Shown one piece after another: positions 53,738 to 63,646 of a stretch of DNA of 64,000 bases. Position numbers and translations under genes: made by a program. The number at the start of each line of letters is the position of its first letter. The stretch's first letter is position 1. The stretch comes from Methylomonas methanica. GTDB taxonomy: Bacteria; Pseudomonadota; Gammaproteobacteria; Methylococcales; Methylomonadaceae. The notes beneath the pieces were generated by a model, which saw only the letters and a program-made list of their open reading frames with translations, was not told the origin of the DNA and did not search any database. Location of the stretch: the NCBI RefSeq assembly GCF_001644035.1, contig NZ_LUUG01000088.1, positions 62,001-126,000 on the forward strand. The letters are read 5' to 3'.

Positions 53738-55324
53738 ATGATGACCAACAATAATCAGGAACAACCGGAAGAGCTACCCAGTAGCGAAACGGGACGAACG
53801 GGCAATGCTGAAGATAATATTGAAGAGCAAGTATCCGACATCCGCCAATTTGTCACCTTTATCGCCGGGGATGAGGTTTTCGCCGTGGATATGGCGCCGG
53901 TACAGGAGATTATCCGGGTACCGGAGGTCGTGCGAGTGCCACTGTCGCCCGCCACGCTCGATGGCCTGGCCAATCTGCGCGGCAAGGTGTTACCCATTAT
54001 CAGTCTGCGGCGGATTTTTGGTTTCGCGGAACGTGAACATGACGACTCATCTCGGGCGTTGGTCATTGACATTGGGCAACCCCTGGGCTTCGTGGTGGAC
54101 AAGGTGGCCAGCGTGGTCGGCGTCGAGCCCGCAAGGATCGAGGGGGTGGGCTCGATTCAGAGCACGGTGAATACCGAGTTGCTGTCCGGCATCATTAAGG
54201 ATGTCGGCGGTCACGCCATGGTCATGGTGCTGGATTTTGCCAAGCTGATCGCCCAGGAATTTACTGAAATCGCCGCTGTTGCCAAGACTGCGGCCACGAC
54301 AGGTGGACTGATGGCCAGCAGCGAAGTGGAGGAAGAAGAAGTCAGCGACGAATTGCAACTGGTCAGCTTCGATGTGGCCGGGCAAGAGTACGCCATCACC
54401 ATTGACGATGTGCAAGAGATTGTCCAGGTGCCGGAGACCATTATTCATGTGCCGCATTCGCAGTCCCATGTGCTCGGTGTCATGACACTACGCAACCGCT
54501 TGCTGCCGCTGGTAAGCCTGCGCCGTATGTTTGCCCTGCCGCCGCAAGCCGCCGACGAGCATAGCCGGATTGTCGTGGTGTCTCTGGGCACCGCTTCGGT
54601 GGGCATCGTCATGGATAGCGTCAACGAGGTGCTGCGGGTGGGCAAAGCAGATGTTGAAGCCATGCCGTCTCTGTTGGCCCGCGAGGGCGAACTGAACGAC
54701 ATTGCTGAAATCTGCCGACTGGACGGCGGCAAGCGCCTGGTGTCGATTATTTCCGCCGACAACTTGTTTCACCACTCAGCCATCAAGGAGGCATTGACGA
54801 CCGTGGAAAACTTACAGGATGACAAGCAAAATGCAGAGACTGCCGAGGACGATGTGTCGCTGGATGACGACGAACAGGTGGTGGTGTTTCGGCTCGGTAA
54901 GGAAGAGTTTGGCGTCCCGATAGACAGTGTGCAGGAGATCGTGCGGGTGCCGGAAGAATTAACCCATGTGCCCAAGGCGCCACCCTTCGTCGAGGGAGTC
55001 ATCAACCTGCGCGGTGCGGTGCTGCCGGTCATCGATTTACGCCGGCGGCTTGGCTTGCCAAGCGTCGAGCGCTCGGATCGGCAGCGGGTCATGGTGTTCC
55101 TGATCAAAGGCATGCGCACCGGCTTCATCGTGGACTCGGTGGCCGAAGTGCTGAGGATACAAAAGTCCAGCATCGAACCCGCCCCGCGCTTATCCAGCGA
55201 GCAAGGAAACCTATTGGCGCGCATGGCTAATCTGGAAAAGCAACATCGCATGGTGCAATTGATCGTACCGGCGCATCTGGTGGAAGACCATGAACTGGCC
55301 GATCTGACCAAGGTAGCGGCGTGA
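53738..55324 (+). CDS. cheW: Triple-domain CheW coupling protein
   Basis: The 528-residue protein has three CheW domains in tandem, at about 35-170, 205-345 and 380-520. Each has a VQEIxxVPE element (VQEIIRVPE, VQEIVQVPE, VQEIVRVPE) and the N-L-R block (NLRGKVLPIISL, TLRNRLLPLVSL, NLRGAVLPVIDL). Acidic linkers separate them. CheW couples receptors to CheA. Three linked domains would raise the number of contacts per molecule, fitting a receptor with two tips. The CheB gene follows after 12 bases. Confidence 0.94.
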   Translation: MMTNNNQEQPEELPSSETGRTGNAEDNIEEQVSDIRQFVTFIAGDEVFAVDMAPVQEIIRVPEVVRVPLSPATLDGLANLRGKVLPIISLRRIFGFAEREHDDSSRALVIDIGQPLGFVVDKVASVVGVEPARIEGVGSIQSTVNTELLSGIIKDVGGHAMVMVLDFAKLIAQEFTEIAAVAKTAATTGGLMASSEVEEEEVSDELQLVSFDVAGQEYAITIDDVQEIVQVPETIIHVPHSQSHVLGVMTLRNRLLPLVSLRRMFALPPQAADEHSRIVVVSLGTASVGIVMDSVNEVLRVGKADVEAMPSLLAREGELNDIAEICRLDGGKRLVSIISADNLFHHSAIKEALTTVENLQDDKQNAETAEDDVSLDDDEQVVVFRLGKEEFGVPIDSVQEIVRVPEELTHVPKAPPFVEGVINLRGAVLPVIDLRRRLGLPSVERSDRQRVMVFLIKGMRTGFIVDSVAEVLRIQKSSIEPAPRLSSEQGNLLARMANLEKQHRMVQLIVPAHLVEDHELADLTKVAA

Positions 55325-55336
55325 TGCTAGCGGATT

Positions 55337-56416
55337 ATGCTCATGATTAAGCTGCTCATCGTCGATGACTCGGCATTAATGCGCCGGCAACTGACCACCC
55401 TGTTCGAAGCCGAAGGTGATTTCGAAATTCGCCAGGCCAGAAATGGCAAGGAAGCGGTGGATGAAAACCGCGCATTTCAGCCTAACGTCATTTCCCTGGA
55501 CATCAACATGCCGGAGATGGACGGCATCACCGCGCTGTCGCTGATCATGGCGGAGCGCCCCGTCCCCGTCGTCATGGTTTCATCGCTCACCGAGAAGGGG
55601 GCACTGGCCACCTTCGAGGCGCTGAATCTGGGGGCGGTAGACTACATTGCCAAGCCCGGCGGCACCATTTCACTGTCCATCGGCGAAATCAAAAACGAAC
55701 TGGTGAGTAAGATACGCACCGCCGCTCGGGCCAAAATCAAGGCTAAAGGGCAGCCCACTCGCGGTCTGGCCCAACGTTTGCGAGAAGAGCGGGAAAAGCC
55801 TGCTCCCCCGCGTCCGCTTGCGGTGCGGCGCGGCGTTGTCGGCGAGGGCTTGGTGATCGTCGGCGTGTCTACCGGTGGGCCGCGTACCCTTGAGGATATC
55901 CTGCCATTGCTGCCGGTGGATTTCCCCTGGCCGGTATTGGTGGCTCAGCACATGCCTGCTTCCTTCACTCGACCTTTCGCCGAACGCTTGAATGTGCTTT
56001 GTCCGCTCGCCGTGGTGGAAGCTGATCATCCGATGCCTATCGAGCCAGGCACCATTTATATCGGCAAGGGCGGCGCGGACATGGTGCTAGTCAAAAGAGC
56101 CGGCAAACTGACGGTACTGGCGAAGCCGGAAAGCCGCGAATTTCTCTGGCATCCGTCGGTAGAGTTGATGGGGCGCTCCGCCCTCGAACATTGCGATCCG
56201 TCACGGGTGGTGGCGGTGATGCTCACCGGCATGGGTTACGACGGAGCGGACGCTTTTACCGAAATCAAGAAGCGCGGCGGTCGCACCATTGCCGAATCCG
56301 AACAGTCGGCGGTAGTGTTTGGTATGCCGGCGGAGCTGATCGAACGCGGCGGTGCCAGCGTGGTGCTGCCTTCGGAAAAAGTAGCCGCCCAGATCAATGC
56401 CTGGGCCGGACGATAG
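55337..56416 (+). CDS. cheB: Chemotaxis methylesterase CheB
   Basis: The protein has a receiver domain (about 3-125) with VDDSALMRRQ, the phosphorylation site in ISLDINMPEMDG and AKPGG, then a linker and the methylesterase domain (about 165-355). The catalytic residues are Ser in GVSTGGPRTL, His in AQHMPASF and Asp in MGYDGADAF. It demethylates or deamidates receptors. The start is 55337 or the ATG two codons later. It precedes a HEAT protein gene by 8 bases. Confidence 0.96.
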   Translation: MLMIKLLIVDDSALMRRQLTTLFEAEGDFEIRQARNGKEAVDENRAFQPNVISLDINMPEMDGITALSLIMAERPVPVVMVSSLTEKGALATFEALNLGAVDYIAKPGGTISLSIGEIKNELVSKIRTAARAKIKAKGQPTRGLAQRLREEREKPAPPRPLAVRRGVVGEGLVIVGVSTGGPRTLEDILPLLPVDFPWPVLVAQHMPASFTRPFAERLNVLCPLAVVEADHPMPIEPGTIYIGKGGADMVLVKRAGKLTVLAKPESREFLWHPSVELMGRSALEHCDPSRVVAVMLTGMGYDGADAFTEIKKRGGRTIAESEQSAVVFGMPAELIERGGASVVLPSEKVAAQINAWAGR

Positions 56417-56424
56417 GAGAGACC

Positions 56425-57048
56425 ATGGCCCTTATCAAAACACAAACACACCAACCCATCGCCCATGACGAGCGCAAACAAGCACGCGATTGCAATAGCC
56501 TGCTGTTGGAGCTGGAAAATGATAACCCCATGGCCCGGCGCTGGGCGGCGCGAGATCTAGCGGATTGTCCGGCAGCGTCCGCTGCGCTGGTAAGCCGTCT
56601 ACAACTTGAAGACGATGTATCGGTGCGTGAAGTCATCCTCACCACCTTGACAGTAATGGGCAATGAAGTGGCGGTCGTTGGTCTGGTTAACTGCCTCAGG
56701 AGTGAGAAAGTTGCCTTGCGTAACGAGGCCATCGAAGCGATGAAACAGCTACCCGACGAGGTGGCGCCGATCATGCGCGGACTGCTCGCCGACGCCGACC
56801 CGGATGTACGCATCTTTGCCGTCAACATCCTGGAATCCTTGCGTCACCCGGAGGTCGAGTCCTGGTTGATTTCGGTGATTGACCATGACCCCGAGTTGAA
56901 CGTCTGCGCCACGGCGGTGGATTTACTCGGCGAAGTGGGGTCATCCGCTTCACGGGAGCCTCTGCTGCGCCTCAAGGCTCGCTATACGCAAGTGCCTTAT
57001 ATCCAGTTTGCCACGGATCTGGCCCTGAAACGTATCAGCGATGGTTGA
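56425..57048 (+). CDS. HEAT-repeat protein in the chemosensory operon
   Basis: The 207-residue product has five or six HEAT-like helix pairs (DDVSVREVILTTLTVMG, KVALRNEAIEAMKQLP and DPDVRIFAVNILESL). The start is the ATG at 56425 behind AGGAGA; a longer in-frame reading through CheB is rejected. Its end overlaps the CheR start by 8 bases. HEAT proteins between CheB and CheR occur in some alternative chemosensory clusters and may scaffold the modification enzymes (inference). Confidence 0.85.
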   Translation: MALIKTQTHQPIAHDERKQARDCNSLLLELENDNPMARRWAARDLADCPAASAALVSRLQLEDDVSVREVILTTLTVMGNEVAVVGLVNCLRSEKVALRNEAIEAMKQLPDEVAPIMRGLLADADPDVRIFAVNILESLRHPEVESWLISVIDHDPELNVCATAVDLLGEVGSSASREPLLRLKARYTQVPYIQFATDLALKRISDG

Positions 57049-57901
57049 TGCAACGATGGCCGCGATCAGTATCAGCGAATCGGAATTCGAGAAATTTCGC
57101 GAGTTCTTCTATCGCAAGACCGGCATTCAGTTCGAGTCGTCGAAGCGCTATTTCGTTGACAAGCGACTGGAGGAACGGATTGAACTGACTCATAGCGGCA
57201 ACTTCCGGGCTTATTTCACCAAATTGCGCTTCGAGGCATCGGGCGCAGAATTGCAGCAATTGACCAACCTGATGACGGTCAATGAAACCTATTTTTTCCG
57301 TGAAGAATATCAGTTTCAATGTTTGGTCAAATCCCTTCTTCCCGAGATCACCGGCCGCAAGCGCGACAATACGCCCATTCGAATTTGGGCAATACCGTCG
57401 TCCTCGGGCGAGGAAGCTTATTCCATTGCCATCTATTTGCTGGAGTTCTGGGCCGGCATCAATGACTGGGACATTGAGATTATTTCCTCCGACATCGACA
57501 CCAAAATTCTGGCTTTGGCGCGGCACGGACAATACTCGGTTCGTTCAGTGCAACACCTGCCGGAGAAGTTGCTGCGCAAATATTTCACGCGGCAGGCAGA
57601 GAATTATCAAATCTGTGACGACTTGCGCGAGGCGGTGGAATTTACCCGCGTCAATCTTTCCGAACGTATTGATACCCGCGCCTATCGCAACTTTGACATC
57701 ATCTTTTGCCGCAACCTGCTGATCTATTTTGACGACGCTTCACGCAAAGCCGCCGCGGAAACCTTTTATGACGCCATGAAACCCGGTGCTTACATTTGTC
57801 TTGGTCACTCCGAATCGATGAGCCGATTCTCATCCCTGTACAAAGTGCGCAAGTTTCCCGAAGCGATCGTTTATCAAAAACCCCTCCTGGAGGCACGATG
57901 A
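57041..57901 (+). CDS. cheR: Chemotaxis methyltransferase CheR
   Basis: This 286-residue methyltransferase uses S-adenosylmethionine to methylate receptor glutamates. It has the N-terminal helical domain (about 10-75), NETYFFREEYQF, the cofactor loop SSSGEEAYSIA (in the place of the usual CSTGEEPYS), SSDIDTKILALARHG and FCRNLLIYFD. The overlap with the HEAT gene and the 4-base ATGA overlap with the next gene show coupling. Confidence 0.95.
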   Translation: MVDATMAAISISESEFEKFREFFYRKTGIQFESSKRYFVDKRLEERIELTHSGNFRAYFTKLRFEASGAELQQLTNLMTVNETYFFREEYQFQCLVKSLLPEITGRKRDNTPIRIWAIPSSSGEEAYSIAIYLLEFWAGINDWDIEIISSDIDTKILALARHGQYSVRSVQHLPEKLLRKYFTRQAENYQICDDLREAVEFTRVNLSERIDTRAYRNFDIIFCRNLLIYFDDASRKAAAETFYDAMKPGAYICLGHSESMSRFSSLYKVRKFPEAIVYQKPLLEAR

Positions 57902-58269
57902 AACGCATCCTGATTGTCGATGACGCTGCCACGGTTCGACTGTATCACCGCCAGATCCTGGAGGCCGCAGGCTATAAGGTGTATGAGGCGGTCAACGGTA
58001 TCGAGGCCCTGGAAAAATCCCTGCAACAGCCCTTCGATCTGTACGTGGTGGATATCAACATGCCCAAGCTGGATGGCTACGGTTTCTTGCGAGAACTCAG
58101 ATCCCAGGATATTTATCAGGCGCCGGCCATAATGGTCTCCACCGAGGCGCAGACCAGTGATCATCAGCAAGCCTTTGCCGCCGGCGCCAACGCCTATCTG
58201 GTCAAACCGGTGAAGCCGGAGCAATTGCTGATCCAGGTCAAACTGATGATCGGGGAAGCACGGGGATGA
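57898..58269 (+). CDS. cheY: CheY-type response regulator 1
   Basis: This 123-residue single receiver domain has VDDAATVR, the phospho-acceptor in VVDINMPKLDG, the STEAQ switch region and the KPVKP lysine. It overlaps CheR and CheA by 4 bases each. It probably acts as the output or phosphate sink of this CheA; the motor or other target is unknown, since no flagellar genes are here. Confidence 0.94.
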   Translation: MKRILIVDDAATVRLYHRQILEAAGYKVYEAVNGIEALEKSLQQPFDLYVVDINMPKLDGYGFLRELRSQDIYQAPAIMVSTEAQTSDHQQAFAAGANAYLVKPVKPEQLLIQVKLMIGEARG

Positions 58270-60992
58270 CGCCCTTACTCGAACAATTCCTCTCCGAGGC
58301 GCGCGACTTCCTGGAAGGTATCGGCGAAAAGTTGATGCAGTTGGAAGATGCGCCAGGCGATGCCGAGTTGATGACGGCGCTGTTTCGAATGGTGCATACC
58401 CTCAAGGGCAATAGCGGGCTGTTCGACTTCCCGGAAATGACTAGGGTATTACACGCCGGCGAAGACTTGATGGACGCGGTGCGCCACGAGCAGGTGGAAT
58501 ACTCCCAGGATCTGGCCGACCGTCTGCTGGATGCGATGGATTTTGTCGGCATGCTCTGCGATGAAGTCGAGGCGAAGGGCAGTATCGGCGCGCACCATGC
58601 CGCCGATTCGGCAAGGTTGGCGGAGTCGCTACGCCGATTGATCGCCAGCGTCGACGCCGCCGCCGCGGTGGTTGCGGTGGTGGCTAGTGCTTTGCCGAAC
58701 GCGCTGACTGAAACCGGCATCGTCGTGGCCGAAGCCGATCTGCCGCCCCTGGTCGATATCCCTGAAAGCATACGCATGGACGCCTACCGTCAGGCTTGTG
58801 GCGGCGTGGATTTGCACTGGCTGGACTACACGCCGGCGGCAGACTGTTTCTTCCAGGGCGACGACCCGTTTTTCCAGGCCCGGGGCACGCCCGGCTTTTT
58901 GTGGGGGAGCATTACGGTACGCCAACCGTGGCCGGCCTTGGCCGAACTGGACGCTTATCGCTGCGTCCTGGAGTTCCATCTATTGACCACCGCGCCGCGT
59001 GAACAACTGGACGAGTACTACCGCTATGTGCCGGATCAAGTCCGGATGATTCCGGTGACGCCTTTGTTTCTGGCCTTGCCTCAAGGCAATCGTAACGGCG
59101 GACCCGTAGCCTACGAAAATTTTGTCGACAAAGCCTTGGGACTTCTAGGCGCTAACCAGCTAGAGGATTTGGTTCTTGCCGCCAGTAACCTGATCGAGCT
59201 CTCCAGTTTGGAGCTATGGCTGTCTTCGGCCTTGCGCTGGCTTTTGCTGGTGATGGAATTGGAGCCGGAAAACCGGAATGCGTTTGCCAAGATCATTGAG
59301 TCTTTGCGCCGTCAAAGTCCGCCGAAGTGGACCGAGCTCCTACCGAAGGTAACTGGGGGAAATCCGCCTGCTAAAACCGAACTCCACCTATCACAACACA
59401 GCCTGACGCCCGAAGAAGCCGAAGTCATGACTAAAATGCTTGACGTGCAGCGGGAAATCCTCAACCTGCCGATTCAGGAAAACTGGCAGCTAGGGCGGAT
59501 CAAGGCGGTGGCCGCTACATTGACCGGTTGCCTGATGGCCAGCGGCGATGTTGCTGCGCGTGCCGGACTGGAAGCGGCGACGGCCATGGCGCTGGAAGAG
59601 GCTGCATCACTCCCGCTTTTGGCTTGGCTGGATCAGTTTCAGCAAACGCGGTCTACAGCCAGCGTCGAGAGCTTGGTGAATCAAGCCGACGTCGGCGTTC
59701 CGGTTCCGCGAAACTTGTCCGAGATCCAGTCGGATCTCTCGGCAGATGCTGTGCGAGTCTCGGATGTGGATGCAGAGGCGAAATTCGGCCGCCGCGCCGA
59801 AGATGCTGGCATCGGCCCCAAAAGCCTCAAGGTTGATCAGCAGAAAATCGACCGGCTGATGAATCTGATCGGCGAAATGGTGGTATCGAAAAACGCCTTG
59901 CCTTATCTGGCCGGACGCGCCGAGGATGTTTTTGGGGTGCGCGATCTGTCCCGTGAAATCAAAGCTCAATATACGGTGATCAACCGCATCGCCGAGGAAA
60001 TGCAGGATGCCATCATGCAGGTGCGGATGATGCCGGTGTCCTTTGTATTTCAACGCTTTCCGCGCCTGGTGCGAGATACCTCTCGCAAACTGGGCAAGGA
60101 AGTCAACCTGGTGCTGGTTGGCGAAGATACCGAAGCCGACAAGAATGTCATCGAAGCTCTGGGCGATCCCTTGGTACACATCGTCCGGAACAGCCTCGAT
60201 CATGGTTTCGAACAGCCCGACGAGCGTCGTGCTGTCGGCAAGCCGGTTGCCGGTACCCTCACTATTCGCGCCAGCCAAGAATCCGACCGGGTGGTGATTG
60301 AAATTCAGGATGACGGCAAAGGCATAGACCCTGATATTGTCAAACGCAAAGCCTATCAGAAAGGCATCATCGACGAAGCCACTTTAGAGCGAATCAGCGA
60401 TCAAGACGCCATCAATCTGATTTTTGCGGCGGGTTTGTCGACAGTGGATGTCATTTCGGATTTATCCGGACGCGGCGTGGGGATGGACGTGGTGCGCACT
60501 GCGGTGGAGAAGGTAAATGGCGCTATTTCATTGGAAAGTGAAATAGGCAAAGGTACCCGGATTCGCCTGTCATTACCGCTGTCGATGGCGGTTACTCATG
60601 TCATGCTGATCGAATCAGCCGGCCAGACCTTTGGCATACCTATGGATAGTGTGCTGGAAACGGTACGGGTGCCGTGTGCAAGTATCAGTTCCATCAAACA
60701 GAGCCTCGTCACGGTATTGCGCGGGAATATCGTGCCTTTAAAATCCATTAACGCCTTACTGGCTATTGCTGCCCCACCACAAGCCAATTCCGATCACGAG
60801 TTAGCCGTTTTGGTGGTTCGGTGCGGCAACGAAGCCGTAGGGCTGCTGGTCGACGATTTCCGGGAAACGGTAGACATAATCCTAAAGCCTATGACCGGGG
60901 TACTGGCTGATATTCCGGTCTACGCCGGCTCTGCTTTGATGGGGGACGGATCGGTGTTGATGGTTTTAAATATCAAGGAGTTATTGCCATGA
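58266..60992 (+). CDS. cheA: Chemotaxis histidine kinase CheA with long unusual linker
   Basis: The 908-residue CheA has an Hpt domain at 1-100 with His about 44 (MVHTLKGNSG). A region of roughly 400 residues follows (about 110-515) that contains no recognisable P2 domain: it includes an aromatic-rich part (YTPAADCFFQGDDPFF; EYYRYVPDQVRMIPV) and helical stretches. Dimerisation is at about 520-580 (KIDRLMNLIGEMVVSKN). The ATPase domain is complete (NSLDHGFE, DDGKGIDPD, GRGVGMDVV), and the C-terminal CheW-like domain has IPMDSVLETVRVP. CheA phosphorylates CheY and CheB. The size excess comes from the linker. Confidence 0.95.
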   Translation: MTPLLEQFLSEARDFLEGIGEKLMQLEDAPGDAELMTALFRMVHTLKGNSGLFDFPEMTRVLHAGEDLMDAVRHEQVEYSQDLADRLLDAMDFVGMLCDEVEAKGSIGAHHAADSARLAESLRRLIASVDAAAAVVAVVASALPNALTETGIVVAEADLPPLVDIPESIRMDAYRQACGGVDLHWLDYTPAADCFFQGDDPFFQARGTPGFLWGSITVRQPWPALAELDAYRCVLEFHLLTTAPREQLDEYYRYVPDQVRMIPVTPLFLALPQGNRNGGPVAYENFVDKALGLLGANQLEDLVLAASNLIELSSLELWLSSALRWLLLVMELEPENRNAFAKIIESLRRQSPPKWTELLPKVTGGNPPAKTELHLSQHSLTPEEAEVMTKMLDVQREILNLPIQENWQLGRIKAVAATLTGCLMASGDVAARAGLEAATAMALEEAASLPLLAWLDQFQQTRSTASVESLVNQADVGVPVPRNLSEIQSDLSADAVRVSDVDAEAKFGRRAEDAGIGPKSLKVDQQKIDRLMNLIGEMVVSKNALPYLAGRAEDVFGVRDLSREIKAQYTVINRIAEEMQDAIMQVRMMPVSFVFQRFPRLVRDTSRKLGKEVNLVLVGEDTEADKNVIEALGDPLVHIVRNSLDHGFEQPDERRAVGKPVAGTLTIRASQESDRVVIEIQDDGKGIDPDIVKRKAYQKGIIDEATLERISDQDAINLIFAAGLSTVDVISDLSGRGVGMDVVRTAVEKVNGAISLESEIGKGTRIRLSLPLSMAVTHVMLIESAGQTFGIPMDSVLETVRVPCASISSIKQSLVTVLRGNIVPLKSINALLAIAAPPQANSDHELAVLVVRCGNEAVGLLVDDFRETVDIILKPMTGVLADIPVYAGSALMGDGSVLMVLNIKELLP

Positions 60993-61240
60993 GTCTTGAA
61001 TTCAAGAAAAACCAGGTGCATTTTAAGGACATGGTGGGCGTGGAAGACGCTGAGGAGCTTCTGGAGTGGCTGCAAAAAACACCTGCCGCTAAAGTCGACT
61101 TCTCAGCCTGTACGCATCTACATCCCGCCAACTTGCAGGTCTTGATGGCTGCCAGCCCCAGCATTATGGTCTGGCCGGCGGACGCAGCGTTTAGCGCTTG
61201 GCTACAATCGGCACTGGATCAGCATGAAGATCCCTATTGA
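60989..61240 (+). CDS. Small STAS-like protein in the chemosensory operon
   Basis: This 83-residue protein has a sequence (AKVDFSACTHLHPANLQVLM) that resembles the core of STAS/anti-sigma-antagonist domains, where a serine or threonine is often phosphorylated. The domain looks truncated. It overlaps cheA by 4 bases. A regulatory partner role is possible. Confidence 0.7.
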   Translation: MSLEFKKNQVHFKDMVGVEDAEELLEWLQKTPAAKVDFSACTHLHPANLQVLMAASPSIMVWPADAAFSAWLQSALDQHEDPY

Positions 61241-61264
61241 ATTATTAGCTTGCAGAGAAAAGCC

Positions 61265-61639
61265 ATGTCCAAGACCATTTTGATCGTAGACGATTCCGCC
61301 ACCATGATTTTGAGCGTCAAATCCAATCTGGAGATGAACGGCTTTAAGGTGGAAACTGCTGGCGACGGTGTGCAGGCACTGAGCAAACTCAAGTCAGGTA
61401 TAAAACCGGACCTGATCATCACCGACATCAACATGCCGAACATGGGTGGCCTGGAATTGATCCAAGCAGTCCGGGCGCTGCCGGGTTTTCGTTTTACGCC
61501 GATACTGACACTGACGACGGAAAGTCAGTCGGCCAAGCGCGACGAAGGTAAAAAACTGGGTGCTACCGGTTGGTTGGTCAAACCGGTTGATGGCGCAGAC
61601 TTGATTAAAGTCATAAAGCAAGTGTTACCTGGCGCGTAG
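61265..61639 (+). CDS. cheY: CheY-type response regulator 2
   Basis: The 124-residue receiver domain has VDDSATMIL, the phospho-acceptor in [12 protein letters not shown], the TTESQ switch region and a VKPVDGADL lysine. I use the ATG at 61265, not a TTG five codons upstream. The sequence is closer to typical CheY proteins than regulator 1 is, and the pair may divide output and phosphate-sink roles. Confidence 0.95.
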   Translation: MSKTILIVDDSATMILSVKSNLEMNGFKVETAGDGVQALSKLKSGIKPDLIITDINMPNMGGLELIQAVRALPGFRFTPILTLTTESQSAKRDEGKKLGATGWLVKPVDGADLIKVIKQVLPGA

Positions 61640-61647
61640 AGGCATAT

Positions 61648-62976
61648 ATGAACTTTAATACAGCAGCGGCAAACACACAGGTCAAAGATGACCCTCAGTT
61701 GTCTGAACTCATCCAACCGGGATTTATTGGTCGTGTCCTGATTGGGATTTTGTTCGCTTTAATTGTGAATATTGGCCTAGCCTGGTTGGCCTACCCTTGG
61801 CTTCACGAAATACTATCCCAACTAATGGGTTTAAATGAACGACTTGGCGTAACTCTCAAAATTTTATTTTTTGTCATCATTTTTATCGGTTTGACGATGA
61901 TGGCGATGTGGCCGTTTCTACGGGCTGAAATTCGGTGGGTTAAAGAGTTGGTTAAGTCCAGAGATAGGCGACTCAGTCGTAAAAGGAGTATACAAAATGC
62001 AATAGCAGGTGAAATTCATCAGGCTTCGCCATTTCTCAGTCTGATGTGTCAGCAACTGAATGGCGCGCTGAAAGATACCGAGTCGGGTGTTATTGCTGTC
62101 ATCAACTCCTTGAATCAGGTGCATCAGGTATCCAGCAGCCAGGTCGATCGAATTACCGAGTCTATGAACAACGGCATGATGCTGACTGAAATCATTCAAG
62201 AGCAAACTGCTAATAACAAGAATATTGTCACTATTTTAAGCAGTAATGTTGAAAATCAGATGTCTGATCTACGTTCTAATCTACAACGTATTCAAGGGCT
62301 CGCCAAACAGGTCGGCGAGCTTTCGCCGTTAGTGGATGTCATTTCCAAAATTGCCAGACAGACTAATTTGCTGGCCCTGAATGCCGCGATTGAAGCGGCT
62401 AGAGCCGGTGAATCCGGTCGTGGCTTTTCGGTGGTGGCCGATGAAGTCAGAAAGCTTTCCACACAAACAGCCGAGGCTGCGGCGAACATTGAACTAAAAA
62501 TCCGTACTGCAACTAAAGGCGCCGAAGCGGAGTTGATGGCGGCGAATAAAGCGATAGACAATCATGAAACATCAACCGAGCTTAATAAGATTATCGACGA
62601 TCTAATTGCGGTGGAAAGTCGCTTTACACAAGGCAGCGGTATGTTACTGGATGTCATTGACGCCGTGGATTCCGGTAATCAGGAAGGGATCAAGCGCCTA
62701 TCCGAAGCGCTGGGTTATCTGCAATTTCAAGATGTGCTACGTCAGCGAGTAGAGCAGGTTGAATTGGCGATTAAAGAACTGGACGAGCATTTTCTGGATC
62801 TGGCGGATCGGTTTGGCAATCCGGAATGGAGCGGTCAATTAAATCAGACACTGAGACAACGCATGGAAGGCCACCTCGATCGCTATGTTATGAAAGGTCA
62901 ACGCGATGCACATAACGCTCTGACCGGTATTAAGCCTTCGGGTGATGGCGGCAGACCGCAAATCGAACTGTTTTAA
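61648..62976 (+). CDS. Membrane chemoreceptor with minimal sensor region
   Basis: This 442-residue receptor has two membrane helices (about 26-48 and 72-91) with only about 24 residues between them, so no periplasmic ligand domain. The signalling tip is [19 protein letters not shown] at about 235-253. Near the C-terminus is [19 protein letters not shown], a motif found in small receptors of alternative chemosensory systems. It closes the operon. It may sense through its membrane helices or act as a scaffold. Confidence 0.92.
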   Translation: MNFNTAAANTQVKDDPQLSELIQPGFIGRVLIGILFALIVNIGLAWLAYPWLHEILSQLMGLNERLGVTLKILFFVIIFIGLTMMAMWPFLRAEIRWVKELVKSRDRRLSRKRSIQNAIAGEIHQASPFLSLMCQQLNGALKDTESGVIAVINSLNQVHQVSSSQVDRITESMNNGMMLTEIIQEQTANNKNIVTILSSNVENQMSDLRSNLQRIQGLAKQVGELSPLVDVISKIARQTNLLALNAAIEAARAGESGRGFSVVADEVRKLSTQTAEAAANIELKIRTATKGAEAELMAANKAIDNHETSTELNKIIDDLIAVESRFTQGSGMLLDVIDAVDSGNQEGIKRLSEALGYLQFQDVLRQRVEQVELAIKELDEHFLDLADRFGNPEWSGQLNQTLRQRMEGHLDRYVMKGQRDAHNALTGIKPSGDGGRPQIELF

Positions 62977-63307
62977 TGCGCGATGGCTCTTTTTTATACG
63001 GCAAAAATTGTAAATGTGAACGGTGTTAGTAAATTTCAGAGACAGCAAGCCACAGAGGTCTCCCCGCCAAACCCAGCCTCTGCCATCAATCCAGAAAACT
63101 AGGCCATGTCGCAACATTGCTCAGCAGTGCAGGCGCGGCAAGAACTCCGGCCTTGCAGATAAAACGCCAGGCGCTTTAGGCACGTCGTCATCGACTATTT
63201 TCTCGGGCTATCGGCAACATGTCGTTCAACGGTCATTTATTAAGTTTAATTTAAGGGCCTGAGGTGATAGTAGCCGCCATCCCAAACCGAAAGCCGGAGA
63301 AATAATC
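62977..63307. other. Intergenic stretch after the chemosensory operon
   Basis: These 331 bases contain no supported gene. A frame at 63023-63262 has no ribosome site or recognisable sequence. A GGAGAAATAATC ribosome site belongs to the next gene. I see no clear terminator hairpin. Confidence 0.4.
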
Positions 63308-63604
63308 GTGAGACAAGCCACACCATCGGACGCAAATAATGCCCTTGCTCAAGTTAAGTACGCCATAAAGGGTTTGACGCACTCGGATTACGACGATAAC
63401 GAAGACGATGTGATCTACACCGCCAATAAATTGAATGCTGTACTACGCATGGTGCATGACAACCATCAGACCTGGAACGATGAAGCCATTCGGGAATTCG
63501 TCATGCGTCAGCATGATCCGCTGAGACATATCCCTGTTAAATCGGAAAAGCTCCATCACATGGTTCGCCATATTCAACAAGACATCATCGTCAAATTTTC
63601 CTGA
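63308..63604 (+). CDS. Small hypothetical protein
   Basis: This 98-residue protein starts at GTG behind a GGAGA ribosome site. It is helical and His/Asp-rich, with YDDNEDDVIYTANKLNAVLR in the middle and KSEKLHHMVRHIQQDI near the end. I do not recognise it. It follows the receptor gene on the same strand but 331 bases away, so it is probably a separate unit. Confidence 0.6.
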   Translation: MRQATPSDANNALAQVKYAIKGLTHSDYDDNEDDVIYTANKLNAVLRMVHDNHQTWNDEAIREFVMRQHDPLRHIPVKSEKLHHMVRHIQQDIIVKFS

Positions 63605-63646
63605 CTGTAACGACTACCCGCTAGAGACTGAGACTTGGCAGAATTC

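Noticed and set aside
56191-56424. A longer start for the HEAT protein, overlapping CheB
   Set aside because: The extension is a shadow of cheB; AGGAGA stands just before the ATG at 56425.
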